NCBI GenBank assembly: GCA_024180945.1
Contig: JAKSGN010000043.1
Location: forward strand, 2,976,001 to 3,040,000
DNA from: Macrophomina tecta
Lineage: Eukaryota > Ascomycota > Dothideomycetes > Botryosphaeriales > Botryosphaeriaceae
Direction: 5' to 3'
Length of the DNA: 64,000 bases
The notes beneath the pieces are model-generated. The model was not told the origin of the DNA. It did not search any database and saw only the letters and a program-made list of their open reading frames with translations. The number at the start of each line of letters is the position of its first letter. The stretch's first letter is position 1. Position numbers and translations under genes: made by a program. Shown here in pieces: positions 21,687 to 32,728 of the stretch.

Positions 21687-22468
21687 CTATTTCGCCTCGG
21701 CAGCGGCGGGGCCGGCCGCAGGAACGGCAGCATCAGGCTTGGCCTCCTCGGTCTTCTTCTCCGCCTCGTCCTCCTTCTTCTCCTCAGTCTTCTCCTCGGC
21801 AGGCGCAGCTTCGAGGTTGGGGTATTCGTCAAGAGGGCCGCTGGTAGCAGACATGCCCTCAGCAGTCTTGGGGGCAGCCTCGGTCGAGGCGTCTGTGGTA
21901 GTGGCCGGGGCGGGAGCAGGCGCTGCGGCTTCTGTAATGCACACGTAGTTTGTTAGCATGAGAGAGCCCTATGCTTGCGTCTCGAGTATATGGAGTCACG
22001 CACCGGCTGTCTCTTTCGCGGGCTCCTTGGCGGCTTCACTTTCTGCCGCAGGCGCCTCAGCCGGCTTAGGCTCCTCAGCCGGCTTAGGCTCCTCCGGCTT
22101 CTTCGCGTCTGCACTTTCTGCAGCAGCAGGAGCAGCAGGAGCAGCAGGAGCAGCCGCGGCGGCAGCGGCCGGGGCAGCGCCGGCAGCAGGCGCAGCAGCA
22201 GGTGTTGTCTCGGTCGGCTTGCCGGTGTTGGTGGCGCTGGCCGGATCGGCGGGCTTCGCGGCGTCGGCGTTGTTGGGCTTGTCGTCCGTCTTCTTCGCGG
22301 CCTTCTTCTTCTTGAAGAGGTTCTTGAAGGCCTTTTTCACCGTGTTCATCGCATCAGGGGCTGGGGACGGCGGATTAGCACGAGTCGCGGCATGGGCGGC
22401 GACACGCGGCAGTGGCGGGGGGCGCGTGTCGATTGAGACGGTGCGGGTTACTTACGAACTCCAGGCAT
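21687..22468 (-). CDS. Small Lys-rich/Ala-Glu-Pro-rich protein, unknown function
   Basis: Three exons: a 13-nt first exon (22456-22468, ATG CCT GGA GTT C), 22004-22360 and 21687-21931; 204 aa. Splice sites are strong (GTAAGT and GTGCGT donors, CCCAG and TTACAG acceptors). The N-terminus forms a short basic amphipathic segment (MNTVKKAFKNLFKKKKAAKK); the remainder is low complexity, rich in Ala, Pro, Glu and Lys with several KPAE-type steps, then a more varied tail (SATSGPLDEYPNLEAAPAEE). It is almost certainly disordered. A membrane- or nucleic-acid-binding N-terminus is conceivable but only inferred. Codon use and introns argue for a real gene; I know no named homolog. Confidence 0.7.
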
Positions 22469-23028
22469 GGCGGCGGATGAGGAGCTGTCGAGCCGGGCTC
22501 AACAGCAGCAGATGGGCGGGTGAGGGAGGGGCGTGGAGAGGGAATGCTTCGAGAAGCGGCTCAGGCGGGAGGGGACTGGGTTTTGAAGGAGCGATCGCCC
22601 AAAGGAGCGAAGGCGGTCGTGGAGGAGCTCGTGAGACTCTGGGAGCTCGAAGCGCGAGCGCAAGGATGCAGCTTGCTCAGCCCCAGATTCAACCAGCCAG
22701 GCCAAGCCGTTCCGGGGTTTCAAGTTATTTTTGGCCCAAGCGCCTGCTCATTGCACCGCTGATTCCTCGGCTGTGCGCGAAATCAATAACTTTATCTGCC
22801 TTGCGCGCCAGCTCTCCTCTGTGCTCTCCGCCGTGATAGGGGGCTTTATCCGCTACCGCGAAATCTCCGCCGCTGACCTCCGCCCCCAGCCGAGATTCAG
22901 GCAATAAATCTGCTACTTTCCCGGCAACCACGCCGCGCCTCCCAATGCAAGCCATCCCGAGCCCGATTCATGCCAGCCCCGACCGGCCCCGAAACGACCT
23001 CTCATGTAAGAGCGAATCCAATTTCCCA
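22469..23028. promoter_or_regulatory. Upstream region of the small Ala/Glu-rich gene
   Basis: 560 bp between two minus-strand genes: promoter of the small gene plus 3' UTR of the PP2A activator. GC-rich, no separate gene seen. Confidence 0.35.
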
Positions 23029-24551
23029 TCATGAAGGATCTTTCCGCGCCCACGGAGCCTGCGTTGGCGCCATCGGCCCTCTGTCGCCGGCCCGGGGTGG
23101 TGCGGCCTGCTTCCACGGCGCCGTTGTGGCAGGTGCCACTCCGGGCCTCGCCCCCATTTGCGTCATTCCCGGCGCTGCTGGCCGGCCCGTCGCCCCTGAC
23201 GGACGTGCGGCCCAGGGTGCAGCCGTCATTGGCAAGCCCGTCGAGGGATGAGATGCCCACGGAGCAGCGGTGCCAGTTTGCGGCGGCAGCCGTTGAGGGC
23301 CGTCGGACGCCTGGCCCGCCGGAGCCCTGGTGGGCTGGTTCGTGGTGTGAACGGATTTTGGGGGCTCTACTGCACTTGGATCTCTCTCCCAGCGGAAAAG
23401 AGAGCCAAATGGAAAATGCTGCACTACAGGAAATTTGGAAAGAACCTCCGCGTTGTACATCTTCAACATGCCCTGTGCGAGGTGTCAACGCATAGTCCAA
23501 AAATGGAACTCGGAGTCATACCTTGTTGATCTTCGCCCAGCCTGCTCGTACTCCAGATATGTCGAACAGAATGGGGCTGTGCTCCCAAAAAGGCCCCTTC
23601 TTCACATCGTAGATGAAGCCGATCGCGCTAAAGTACATGTTGATCTGTCGCTCACGTTCGACGATGTTCTTCTTTGACACGTCCCCTGGATCGGGGGCAT
23701 CAGGCAGGGACCCTTCCCCAGGGATGTCGGCCGCCGATTGTATAGGAGGCGAGAGCTGTGCGGAGCCAAAAATATACGGAACAAACGAATGGTCATCCAA
23801 GCCCCAGACTCCATGCGATCCAGCTGGTTCGAGCGTGTATGTTAGAATGAGTCGGCGAATTAGGCGCAGGTACCTGGCCATAATCAGCGTAAGGCGATGA
23901 ACACGAACAGTGACGTACGTACGGTTCCACGACGCCAATCACAATGCCTCGTTCTTCAGCACCAGGCTCGCCTTTGGCAAAGCCTCCCAGTTTCCAGATA
24001 CCGCCCAAAAATGCCAAGAAACTTAGTTCGTGGCCGGTGCCATAGTCTAATCTCTGAGAGCTGCCGAAACTGCCGATAAGGTATGCCTTAAGCTCATCCT
24101 TGGCGGAGGTTGCGCTGGGTTGGGGGTTGCCGAAGTTGAGAATCTCGGGCGAAAGGGCGTCGTCGAGCAATTTTGGTAAACGAGATTCAACAATCTCATA
24201 CCACTTCCTGAAACTGACGTTGCCAAATCTCCGCGGACCAGGGTCAGGAGGAGCCTCGTCAATGACGGCCTCTAATTTCTCCATGAGAGACCGAAGCCTC
24301 TGGACAGGCTCAGAAAATGCGATTCCTTCACCGTTAAGCTGCCAGGCCTCATACGATGATGTCGTCTTCCGTGGGAACATGGCGGCGTTCAGTTGTAGCA
24401 ACCATGTCATGATGTCGGCGTAGCCGGTCGACGTGAGGAAGAAGCTGACATCATCGCCATCGTTAATCCGCTTCTTCGGAGATACAAACGCATGCGACGC
24501 AGCTGGATCGAGCTGGGCCAACGACTTGCTGGCCTGAGGGTTGTCGTTCAT
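23029..24551 (-). CDS. rrd1: Serine/threonine-protein phosphatase 2A activator (PTPA/Rrd, peptidyl-prolyl isomerase)
   Basis: Three exons: 23923-24551, 23522-23873 and 23029-23472 (474 aa). PTPA folds or isomerises the PP2A catalytic subunit, acting downstream of TOR in yeasts. Family hallmarks are [43 protein letters not shown], the intron-spanning [46 protein letters not shown] and [20 protein letters not shown]. The first intron starts at the earlier of two overlapping GTACGT sites, which restores Tyr-Leu-Arg. The C-terminal ~110 residues form a Pro/Ala/Gly-rich tail with repeated APWA-type steps, longer than in animal PTPA. Choice of rrd1 over rrd2 rests on length and tail, so the symbol is tentative; the family is certain. 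Confidence 0.93.
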
Positions 24552-25297
24552 GACGGAGAAGTTCGTTGTTTGCGCGAATCTGCGACACGACTGGTGATGA
24601 AATAGGCGGGTCTCTCCTCACGTGCGAGCGCGACGTGGCCCAAGCTCCACCTGCAGGGTCTTACAAGGATCTCTTGTCTCTATCGCCGAAGGATCGGTCG
24701 AGAAGTAGATCGAGGAAATGGTAGAGGTTTGACTTTCCCGCATCACAGAACCATTTCACTGACCTGCCATCACACGCTTGGGCGACGGTTCAGTTGCGCA
24801 TCGGGGGAAGAGAGGGTGGAGGATGGAATACTTGGAGCCCGCCTTCAGTAGGAATCATCCACAAGTGTTCTCAGAGATCAAGGCGATGTATACGGAGCCA
24901 TTGCCACATGATGTCCCAGCAAAAAGTGGATACAGTCCGGAGCTTGCTTTGATAGTTTATAGTCCACTTGCGGCGTGACAAAGAGATGAACAATATGCCA
25001 ACCTTCCACAGAGACTCGGAGAAGTCTTTTGACGATGGGAAATATGAAGGATAGAAAAAATGTGCGTCCGGATAATTGCTGCAATTCGAGATATCCCATC
25101 TGAAGGGAGTAACGGCGACAGCGTGATACGTCGGGTAGCTGCGGCATGGAGCCGACCGGGATCCGCACCGTAGCAACGTCCGTCCGTCTCTTGGCCCCAC
25201 TCCCGCGCCTCGAGCCTGAGCTCCATCTTCGACTCCACGTCCCAGCTTCTCAACGCGATTACTCTACAATACGGCTCCAAGCCATTCACAACACAGC
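24552..25297. promoter_or_regulatory. Divergent intergenic region, PTPA / SANT-like gene
   Basis: 745 bp between two divergent starts; expected to hold both promoters. One plus-strand frame (24778-24978, 66 codons) reads fairly protein-like around EIKAMYTEPLPHDVPAKSG but has no partner exon and no family match, so I do not call it. Confidence 0.35.
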
Positions 25298-27401
25298 ATG
25301 TCCCACTCTTCAGGTCCCTCCACCTCTCATATCAACAGTGCTTCATCTCCCAACAACTCAGGTAGCGGCTCCGACGAGTCCGATAGCGAAGTACTCAAGC
25401 CTGACTTCCTTGATGGGATTCCGGACCATACTTCGAGCTCCCACGATAAAAATGAGCCCCGCAGCGACGACGACCCAGCATCTTCGCAATTGAAAAGCGA
25501 AGCAAGCATTGGGACATCACCGGAGAACCGTCGCAAGCGCACGGATGAAGAGTCGGCAGCTATTCTGAACTCGGCGCTCTCCTCGCGTGGACGTGGCCCG
25601 GCGCCTTTGCCTACGCGAGTCGAGCGACGGAAGGCTTCTCATGAGGGTCGGACTACTGCTAGCTTCGCAGCGAGCCGCAATGGAATGGCCGCACACGATT
25701 TGATACCCGATTCTACTCCACCTCCAATATCTTCCAGCGCACCGAAGCAGAATGAGGAGCAAAATAGATCATATGGGCCAGGAGTATCAGCACGCGCTAA
25801 AGGGCAGCAACTTGATAGAAGGCAAGGGGACACCGAGTATATCCGGGAGAGAGAAGAGAGAGAAGGGAGAGACGAAGACCGAGAGTTGCCGAGAAAAAGA
25901 ATAGTCCGCCCGCGGAAAAATACAGAAGACCTTGAGCGCGGCACTAAGCGGCAAAAAATTTCCTCTGCAAATACGACCCGCCGAAGGTCGAAAGGTGGCG
26001 AGGGGGATGCATCACATGGTGCCGGCCCGCAGGCCGAAGCTAAATCCGGCAGCGCGTGCGAAGCATTATCGCGGAGGCGGAAGAGTAGAGAGAGAGCCCG
26101 GGACGATTTTTCCGAAGGGGACAAGAACGAGTTCGTCGCTGAACTTCCAATGGCTGATCGAACGAGTCCCTCTGACAACGAGGATCAAGAACCATCTGGC
26201 GACCCTAGCGCGTTCAGTACTCTCCAAGAATCTTTGCGGGATATTTGGACAGACCCACGAGGCGTGGAGACAATTCTTCGAAATCGGGAGTATTACGGTT
26301 TGGTAACCAAGAATGAATCCAGCAGAGGCCTCATCAACCGGTGCGAGGAACTTGGGAAGCTGCTGAAGGACCTCATGAAGAATTCGCGTGAGCTAACGGA
26401 GGTGTCCGAAGCAAAAGCTCAAAAGAGCATTATCGAGCTGCAAAAAGAAATCATCGAGTTTAGCCTGGTGAGGAAAGAGGAGATCAAGAACCATCTCTTT
26501 CAAGACCTTTATGCGTCCATACTTCCTTCTCTCCTTCGTACGCTTCGCAAGATGGTAGAATTCTACATCCGCTTCTTCAGCCAAGACGCCCGCCAGGCCA
26601 TTATTCCAACAACGCAACTCGTGGCGATCCTCGACTTTACTTTTGCAATAATCGAGCTTGAAAAGCGCGCCAGGTCAAGCGAGATCACAATCGATTCGTC
26701 CCTCAAAATTGTGAAACCAACTCGGAACTACATTATCGCTCCCCTCAAAAAATTCCATAAGCAACTCCAGCAAATGCATCAGCAACAGGTTGCGCGGGAG
26801 GAGCGTGACAAGGCTTCCTTAGTTGAGCAGAGGCGACTGGGAAGGTCTAAGATCAAGCGGCAACAAGAGGCCAAAGAAGAGTCTCTCAGAAGAGCTTACA
26901 ATGAAGATTGGCGTCAGCTGCACATCATTCGGAAGCAAATGGAGCCGGATTTCAGCCTCTGGAAATATTTCGATTACGTTGCCCCACCTTCCACCCACCA
27001 ACAGGTAAGTAAGGATGTGGATGCCAATGGTCAACCTTTTCACAGATGGGATGTCTTCAACCATCGACGCACTCACCATAGACGGGGTAGTGCTGAGCTG
27101 GTGCAGGAGCTTTCTGGCACAGAATGGACAGACGAACAGCGCTTGGCCCTCATGGAGAGCTTGGCAGAATATGCTGAGAAAGACTTCAGTATGCCAGTGC
27201 AGCAATCGTGAGAGACAAACCATGGCTAATACTCAAACAGAGAATCCCCGATATACGGTCTACGCCAAGATAATCCGAAGACACTGTGGCCGAGAAGGCG
27301 TACTGCGCCCGTTCAACGTGACCGATATTGTGATGCAGTCTAAATACATCAAACAACTTCTTCAAGACCGAGAGTGGACTCGGCGCATTCCGACATTTTA
27401 G
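25298..27401 (+). CDS. Nuclear-type protein with coiled coil and C-terminal SANT/Myb-like domain
   Basis: Two exons: 25298-27188 and 27241-27401, intron 52 nt starting GTATGC; 683 aa. Splicing earlier than the apparent stop is required: joining at KDF|K gives EYAEKDFKNPRYTVYAKII and a clean end at RRIPTF. The N-terminal half is Ser/Arg/Glu-rich with clusters such as RKRIVRPRKN and KRQKISS (possible NLS). From about residue 310 a helical region begins (DIWTDPRGVETILRNREYYG), continuing through long helices and a coiled coil (QLQQMHQQQVAREERDK, KRQQEAKEESLRRAYNEDW). The last ~75 residues (EWTDEQRLALMESLAEYA ... GVLRPFNVTDIVMQSKYI) fit a SANT/Myb-like three-helix fold. I recall fungal homologs of this layout but no named function. 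A role in chromatin or replication is only a guess. Confidence 0.78.
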
Positions 27402-28563
27402 AGATACTCCTTTCCATGTTTCTATTTAGCATCATGATCGTACATGAAGTGGAATGTTTGAATGCATTGGTACTAGCGGGATCTGTATGTACAAAGCCTT
27501 TTTCGCAAAATGAGGAAACTAATAGAGGCTCATACTCTGTTGGCAGAATTATTTTCTTATCCCTTCTCTTTTACAACCATTATTAAGCGAGAACTCGTAT
27601 ATGAGAGCTGGAAAGAGATCGTAGACGTGGATGTAAAGGTGTTCGTATCATTTCTTCCCCCACAAACAATTACTTTTGAACCTGTTTGATGGTATCCGCA
27701 CGAATTCATCTTGTGGTATTTTGGCCCTCGTAACAGAATTTTAAAAGAACGGCGGACTTCTCGGCTTCTTAATGAATGAGCATAGCGAAGTTTTGCACAG
27801 GGAAAAGATCATGAGATATAAAGATGCGAAATTGATAGTCTCTCGAGATATATACTGGCGCTTCGTGATATCCACGGGCAGTTGAATGCATGGCGTGCAG
27901 CCATTGAGCTGCTGTTCCTCATTTTGTGCCCAATGCGTCTTGGGCTTCTTCAGAAGAATCTGATCGTGTTATTTTGCGCAATGGCGCCTCCACAAGAAAA
28001 GTCGTTTTTGGCTACGAATGAGCATGCTCGATCAGACAAGACCTGCTTGCGGATGGATAGCGTATGGTAAGCAAAACGCACTCGTTGGCATGGAAGGTAG
28101 TTTGGTAGACAGAAGGACACACTGGTTTGTATCTATCGAGTGGTATGAGCATTCTTGGCTCAAGCGGTGTACCAAGTGAGTATTCACGCAGTGGCTCTTG
28201 TAAAGCGCTGCAGCCCGGCAACATTATAGCAGATTGCACGCGTCTTCGCCAATTTTCGGGTCAGACCAGATCCACCGACGGAAGATGGAGGCGCAGATGC
28301 TGTTGTTGCTGCCAGAATCATTGTCCTGACCAGCATGGACACTGTTACGCTTGCGGCGTTGCTAGGAAGATCAAGGACATGGCAAGATCTCCTAGTCAAA
28401 GCACAGTTCACCTGGAAGTCTCGGACGCGATGGCTACCGATCCCCTGATGTGACATGTTGATCCAGAGGTATATTCGAGACGTGTTGAGACGAAAAGGGT
28501 AAGCCACTACTGCATTTTGCCTGGGCACATGCCGTCTTCTGTGGCTAACACTCCTGGCGTTTC
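27402..28563. other. Convergent 1.2-kb interval
   Basis: Between the SANT-like gene and the Trm7 stop. AT-richer than the genes, no open frame above about 130 codons and none with motifs. Probably 3' UTRs and spacer. Confidence 0.35.
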
Positions 28564-29712
28564 TCATTCTCCAATGGGTCTCTTCTGCTGAAGCATCTTT
28601 GTCTTCCCATATGCGCCGCCCATCTTCTTGCGCATCTCCAATGCCCGTTTGTACGGCGGCGCCGTCGGCGGCTGTATAGGATCAAGTGTGATTCTATCCT
28701 TTGGCAAATGGTACGTTGCATCCGCATCGTATGCCGACAGGTCACCGCACGCCAGGAAAGGTGGAATCCATCTCACACCCTCGCCGTCATCATATGCTTC
28801 TCCCTCCTCTTCAATTCCCAGGTCCAGCTCGACGATGCCGTCGTCCCGCACCCTTCGGGTCTGCCCCTTCTCTTTTTCACCATCAGCGGGGGACGTAATC
28901 TTCGTAGATGCTCCGAGAGGGTTATCCAAGGATGCCTTGAAACCCTCCGGCGGCCTGAAACCCTCACAAACAACGAACGCTTCTATACTGCTGGCGCGAC
29001 TGCTTCTTGGCTTTGCGACACGCACACGGTCGAATACCGTCTTGAGCTGGGCGTACAACAGATCGACATCCTTCCCGCGGAAAATCTTGGCCACGAACTT
29101 GCCGCCGGGCTTGAGGACGCAAAGGGCAAGGTTGAGGGCCGCCCAGAGCAACTGTGATTGCACGTAGATATCCAGATCATGCAGCCCGGTCACGTCGGGG
29201 GCGCCATCTGATATGACTAGATCGACGGGATGGGAGGCTGATGTGGATGAGGGATCGTCAGGGTTGTACGACGCTGGGTCAAGCGCGCGAAGAAGAAGCG
29301 GAATGGTGGACGGGTGCGTGATGTCGGCGCGCAGGGTTGTGATGCCGTCGAGGGGCGCCATGGGCTGGAGGTCGATCGAGACGATCTTGACATCTTTTCT
29401 GGGTTCATTTGGACGCGCGGCTTCCCCTTCTGGCTGTGCCTGGTGCTGCTTGTCTAGCGATGCAGATGCGTCCTGTAGTTGCTTGTCTTCCCAGCCCACG
29501 CGCCCGAACCGTTCACCCTTGATTAGGATCCGGGATAGCACCTGGCTCCAGCTACCTGGTGCAGCGCAGAGGTCGACAACGCGCGTCACTCCTTCGAACA
29601 GGTTGAATTCTTCGTCAAGCTGAAGCAGCTTAAAGGCTGAGCGGGCCCGCCATCCTTGCTCTTTTGCGAGGCGGTAGTAGGCGTCGCGCTTGTCTTTGGA
29701 GGATTTTCCCAT
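28564..29712 (-). CDS. TRM7: tRNA (ribose-2'-O)-methyltransferase Trm7 (FtsJ family)
   Basis: Methylates the 2'-OH of anticodon-loop nucleotides 32 and 34 using SAM. Single exon, 382 aa from the ATG at 29712 ([19 protein letters not shown]), which matches the Trm7 start; the frame stays open 18 codons further up but that is probably 5' UTR. The FtsJ core is complete: [15 protein letters not shown] (catalytic Lys), the SAM loop [30 protein letters not shown] (catalytic Asp), [11 protein letters not shown] (second Lys) and EAFVVCEGF (Glu) give the K-D-K-E tetrad. An Ala/Gln-rich insert of about 35 residues follows RVGWEDKQL, and the C-terminal tail ends in a basic helix. It is divergent from Mak5 with 238 bp between starts. 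Confidence 0.95.
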   Translation of the reverse strand: MGKSSKDKRDAYYRLAKEQGWRARSAFKLLQLDEEFNLFEGVTRVVDLCAAPGSWSQVLSRILIKGERFGRVGWEDKQLQDASASLDKQHQAQPEGEAARPNEPRKDVKIVSIDLQPMAPLDGITTLRADITHPSTIPLLLRALDPASYNPDDPSSTSASHPVDLVISDGAPDVTGLHDLDIYVQSQLLWAALNLALCVLKPGGKFVAKIFRGKDVDLLYAQLKTVFDRVRVAKPRSSRASSIEAFVVCEGFRPPEGFKASLDNPLGASTKITSPADGEKEKGQTRRVRDDGIVELDLGIEEEGEAYDDGEGVRWIPPFLACGDLSAYDADATYHLPKDRITLDPIQPPTAPPYKRALEMRKKMGGAYGKTKMLQQKRPIGE

Positions 29713-29950
29713 AGTTGCCAAGCTCTGCCAGGAGGGATGTATGGTAGGGCAGCTTGATTGACGCAACGGGACGTGCGAGGTGGTGGTGAGTAGTTGGCGG
29801 GGTGGTGGGAGCGCCTTTTTTGCGGAGTTTGCGCGGAGGTTTGCGGCGAAGAGAAAAAAAAGTTCCCAGCGTGCACATCCCTAAACACCTCCGCAACCCG
29901 CACACAACCTCCTGCGGCCCCGATCCACCACGCCGGATTCCCGAGAAACG
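29713..29950. promoter_or_regulatory. Bidirectional promoter between Trm7 and Mak5
   Basis: Only 238 bp separate the two start codons. The interval has an A-rich tract (about 29851-29862) and T-rich tract (29816-29821) that could form a shared nucleosome-depleted region. Both genes serve translation, so shared regulation is plausible but inferred. Confidence 0.5.
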
Positions 29951-32368
29951 ATGGCGCCCGAGGGAAATAAAAGGCAATTGCCGTCCAAGGTCGCCGCTAT
30001 GAAGGCGCGGAAACGCCAGCGTGTCGACGCCGAAGCCCAATCCGACGACTCGAAACCCGCCGGCGCGAAGTTCACGACGGCACGACCGGGAAAAAAGGTC
30101 CGCTTAGACAGCTTGAAATGGAAGGAGGTTGATATGTCTGATCGGCTCGGAGATTTTGAGGGCTTTTTTGGCCTTGAGGAAATCGATGACGTTGATGTGG
30201 TGAGGGACGGCGATGTCATCTCGTTCCAGCAGGTTGGTGAGGCGGACAAGAAAGGCGGGCAGGGAAAGGAGACCAAAGATAGCAGCGACGGTGCTTCAGA
30301 AGCGGAAGAAGACCAGGAGGACGAGGCTTCAGAGTGGGAAGGGTTTGGCGAAGATGAGGATGATCTCGCCCAGCCACAAGAGCAGGAGCAGAGGCCTTCG
30401 CAGGTGAACGGAAATTCGAATAAGGCCGAGAAGAAGGAAAAGAGGGAAATGGCAGACAAGAAATCGAAAAAAGACAAGAAGAAGAGCAAGCAAGAAGTGA
30501 GTAAACCTTCCAACGGCGCAGGGCCTATCGGAACCGTACCTTTCGCCGGGCTTCTCGGGGATGATATAGACGACGGAATCGATACCTCCGCCTGGAATTC
30601 TCTCAATCTGTCCAACGAGACGATGGTCGCAATCTCTAAGCTTAAATTCGGCGCTCCCACACGTATCCAAAGGGCAGCCATACCAGAGATCCTCTCCGGA
30701 CACGACGTAGTTGGCAAGGCGGCAACTGGATCAGGAAAGACGTTGGCCTTTGGAATACCGATATTGGAAAGCTTTCTTGAATCACAAGGAAACAAAAAAG
30801 CCCCAAAGAAGGGCGAGAAGGCCCCGACAGCCTTGATACTGAGCCCAACCCGCGAATTGGCGCACCAGATATCTAAGCATCTCACCGACCTATACACCAG
30901 TGGAACTTTTGAGAGCCCATTTGTCGCCACTATAACAGGAGGTCTGTCGATACAGAAACAGCAACGTCAGCTGGAGACTGCGGATGTTGTTGTTGGTACG
31001 CCAGGCCGTCTTTGGGAGGTGATCAGTCTCGGCCATGGCGTCTTGAAACGTTTTAAAAGAACTAAGTTTCTTGTTGTTGATGAGGCCGATCGACTGCTCA
31101 GCGAAGGCCATTTTAAGGAGGTCGAGGAGATCCTGAACGTGCTCGGGAGCGAAGACGAGGACGAGGATGCTGAAGATGAAGAAGAGAACGAAGAGAGGGA
31201 GAATGCACAGGATTCGCCGGTTCAACGACAAACACTCGTCTTCTCTGCGACGTTTAATAAGGGACTGCAACAAAAGCTGACTGGAAAGGCGAAATGGCAT
31301 GGAGACCTGCTATCGAACAAGGAGTCCATGGAATATCTCCTGAAGAAACTCAACTTCAGAGAGGAAAGGCCGAAATTTGTGGACGTCAACCCTGTGTCGC
31401 AAATGGCCGAAGGACTGAAGGAGGGGCTCGTCGAGTGCGGCGCAACCGAAAAAGTAGGGAACAGTCAATCTTCCGCTTGACAATCAATGTTGCTAACATT
31501 TCTCATCGGACAGGATCTCTATCTTTATGCTCTTCTCATGTTCCACCCCAAAACGCGCACATTAATTTTCGCAAACAGTGTATCGGCCGTGCGCCGACTT
31601 CACCCTTTTCTCACCAACTTGAATCTGCCTGCGCTGGCTCTTCACTCTCATATGGCGCAAAAACAGCGTCTTCGCAACGTGGAACGCTTCTCAACCCAGC
31701 CAGACTCCATCCTTATCGCAACCGATGTCGCAGCCCGTGGCCTCGATATCAAGGGCGTGGAGTTGGTCATCCACTACCACCTTCCTCGTACGGCAGATAT
31801 GTACGTCCACCGTTCTGGTCGCACTGCCCGCGGGGATAGCTCGGGCTCTTCTGTCTTGATATGTGCACCAGAGGAAGTCGTTGGTGTTCGAAGACTGGTA
31901 GCCAAGGTGCACGCCAATAACGCCGCCCCTAAGAGTACCTACTTCATGCGCAGCATCGACCTCGACAGAAAAGTTGTCACAAGGCTAAAGCCGAGAGCAA
32001 CACTTGCTAAGAAGATTGCGGACACCGATATTGCAAAGTCGAAATCCAACTCCTCAGAGAATGACCTCCTACGCCAAGCTGCGGAGGATCTGGGCGTGGA
32101 GTACGACTCGGAAGAGCTGGAAAAGCCTATGGGGCGGGGTGGGCGCGGAAACGGACGCAAGCAGAAGGAGCGCGAGGCAAAGAGTATATCCAAGGACGAG
32201 ATACAGAGCATGAGGGCGGAGCTGAAAGCGTTGTTGAGCCAAAGGGTCAACGTAGGCGTAAGTCCTCGTTACTTGACCGCTGGCGGCGTAGACGTGGATG
32301 CTCTCATCCGGGAGAAGGACTCAGGACGAGGAGAGTTCTTGGGGCGGGTTGAAGGATTGGGTTTGTGA
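29951..32368 (+). CDS. MAK5: DEAD-box ATP-dependent RNA helicase Mak5 (60S ribosome biogenesis)
   Basis: Two exons, 29951-31453 and 31514-32368 (785 aa), intron 60 nt with a GCTAACA branch and TCGGACAG acceptor, joining TEK|DLYLYALLM. The N-terminus is basic, then acidic and Lys-rich (nucleolar type). Helicase motifs in order: FGAPTRIQRAAIPEIL (Q motif region), ATGSGKTLAFGIPIL (I), SPTRELAHQI (Ia), VGTPGRLWEVI (Ib), VVDEADRLL (II), VFSATF (III), LIFANSVSAVRRL (IV), TDVAARGLDIKGVELVIHY (V) and VHRSGRTARG (VI). The acidic loop after motif II and the EKDLYLY segment identify Mak5 (DDX24-like), needed for pre-60S maturation. High confidence in family and symbol. Confidence 0.95.
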
Positions 32369-32728
32369 TTCTGAAGCTTTCGATTGCTAGATGGTTTAGA
32401 GGATGAAACACTCGCGTGAAGTGGACAACTGCGCGGAAATGTTCCCAGGCTGATACAGCAAGCAAGGCATGCGAAATACTTTCTGCCCCGTACTCTTGAT
32501 GCTGGACGGCGTTTCTTTCTGAAGAACGTTGCCGCGAATCCGCTGGTGACCGGGGTCAGCTGTGGCTAGTGGAGTGTGTGGCTCAGGCGGGGGCATCGGA
32601 GGAAAAATTGTGCGGCGGAGTGGGTGGCGCAATGACTGGAATTTGGGCAAACCCCGCCGCCCGAGGGTCGAAAACAATTCCTTCTCCGCTCAATTGCTCC
32701 TCCACCACCACCCTCAATCCCAGCAATC
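32369..32728. promoter_or_regulatory. Spacer and promoter between Mak5 and lysyl-tRNA synthetase
   Basis: 360 bp between tandem plus-strand genes. A pyrimidine-rich stretch (CCTCCACCACCACCCTC, about 32696-32715) lies just before the KRS start, typical for highly expressed fungal genes. Confidence 0.4.

Noticed and set aside
24778..24978. 66-codon plus-strand frame with a protein-like stretch (EIKAMYTEPLPHDVPAKSG)
   Set aside because: No partner exon, no recognisable family, lies in a divergent promoter; left uncalled.
27001..27050. Apparent intron GTAAGT...CACAG inside the SANT-like gene
   Set aside because: Removing these 41 nt shifts the frame to an early stop and destroys the SANT-like region; reading through keeps the frame.
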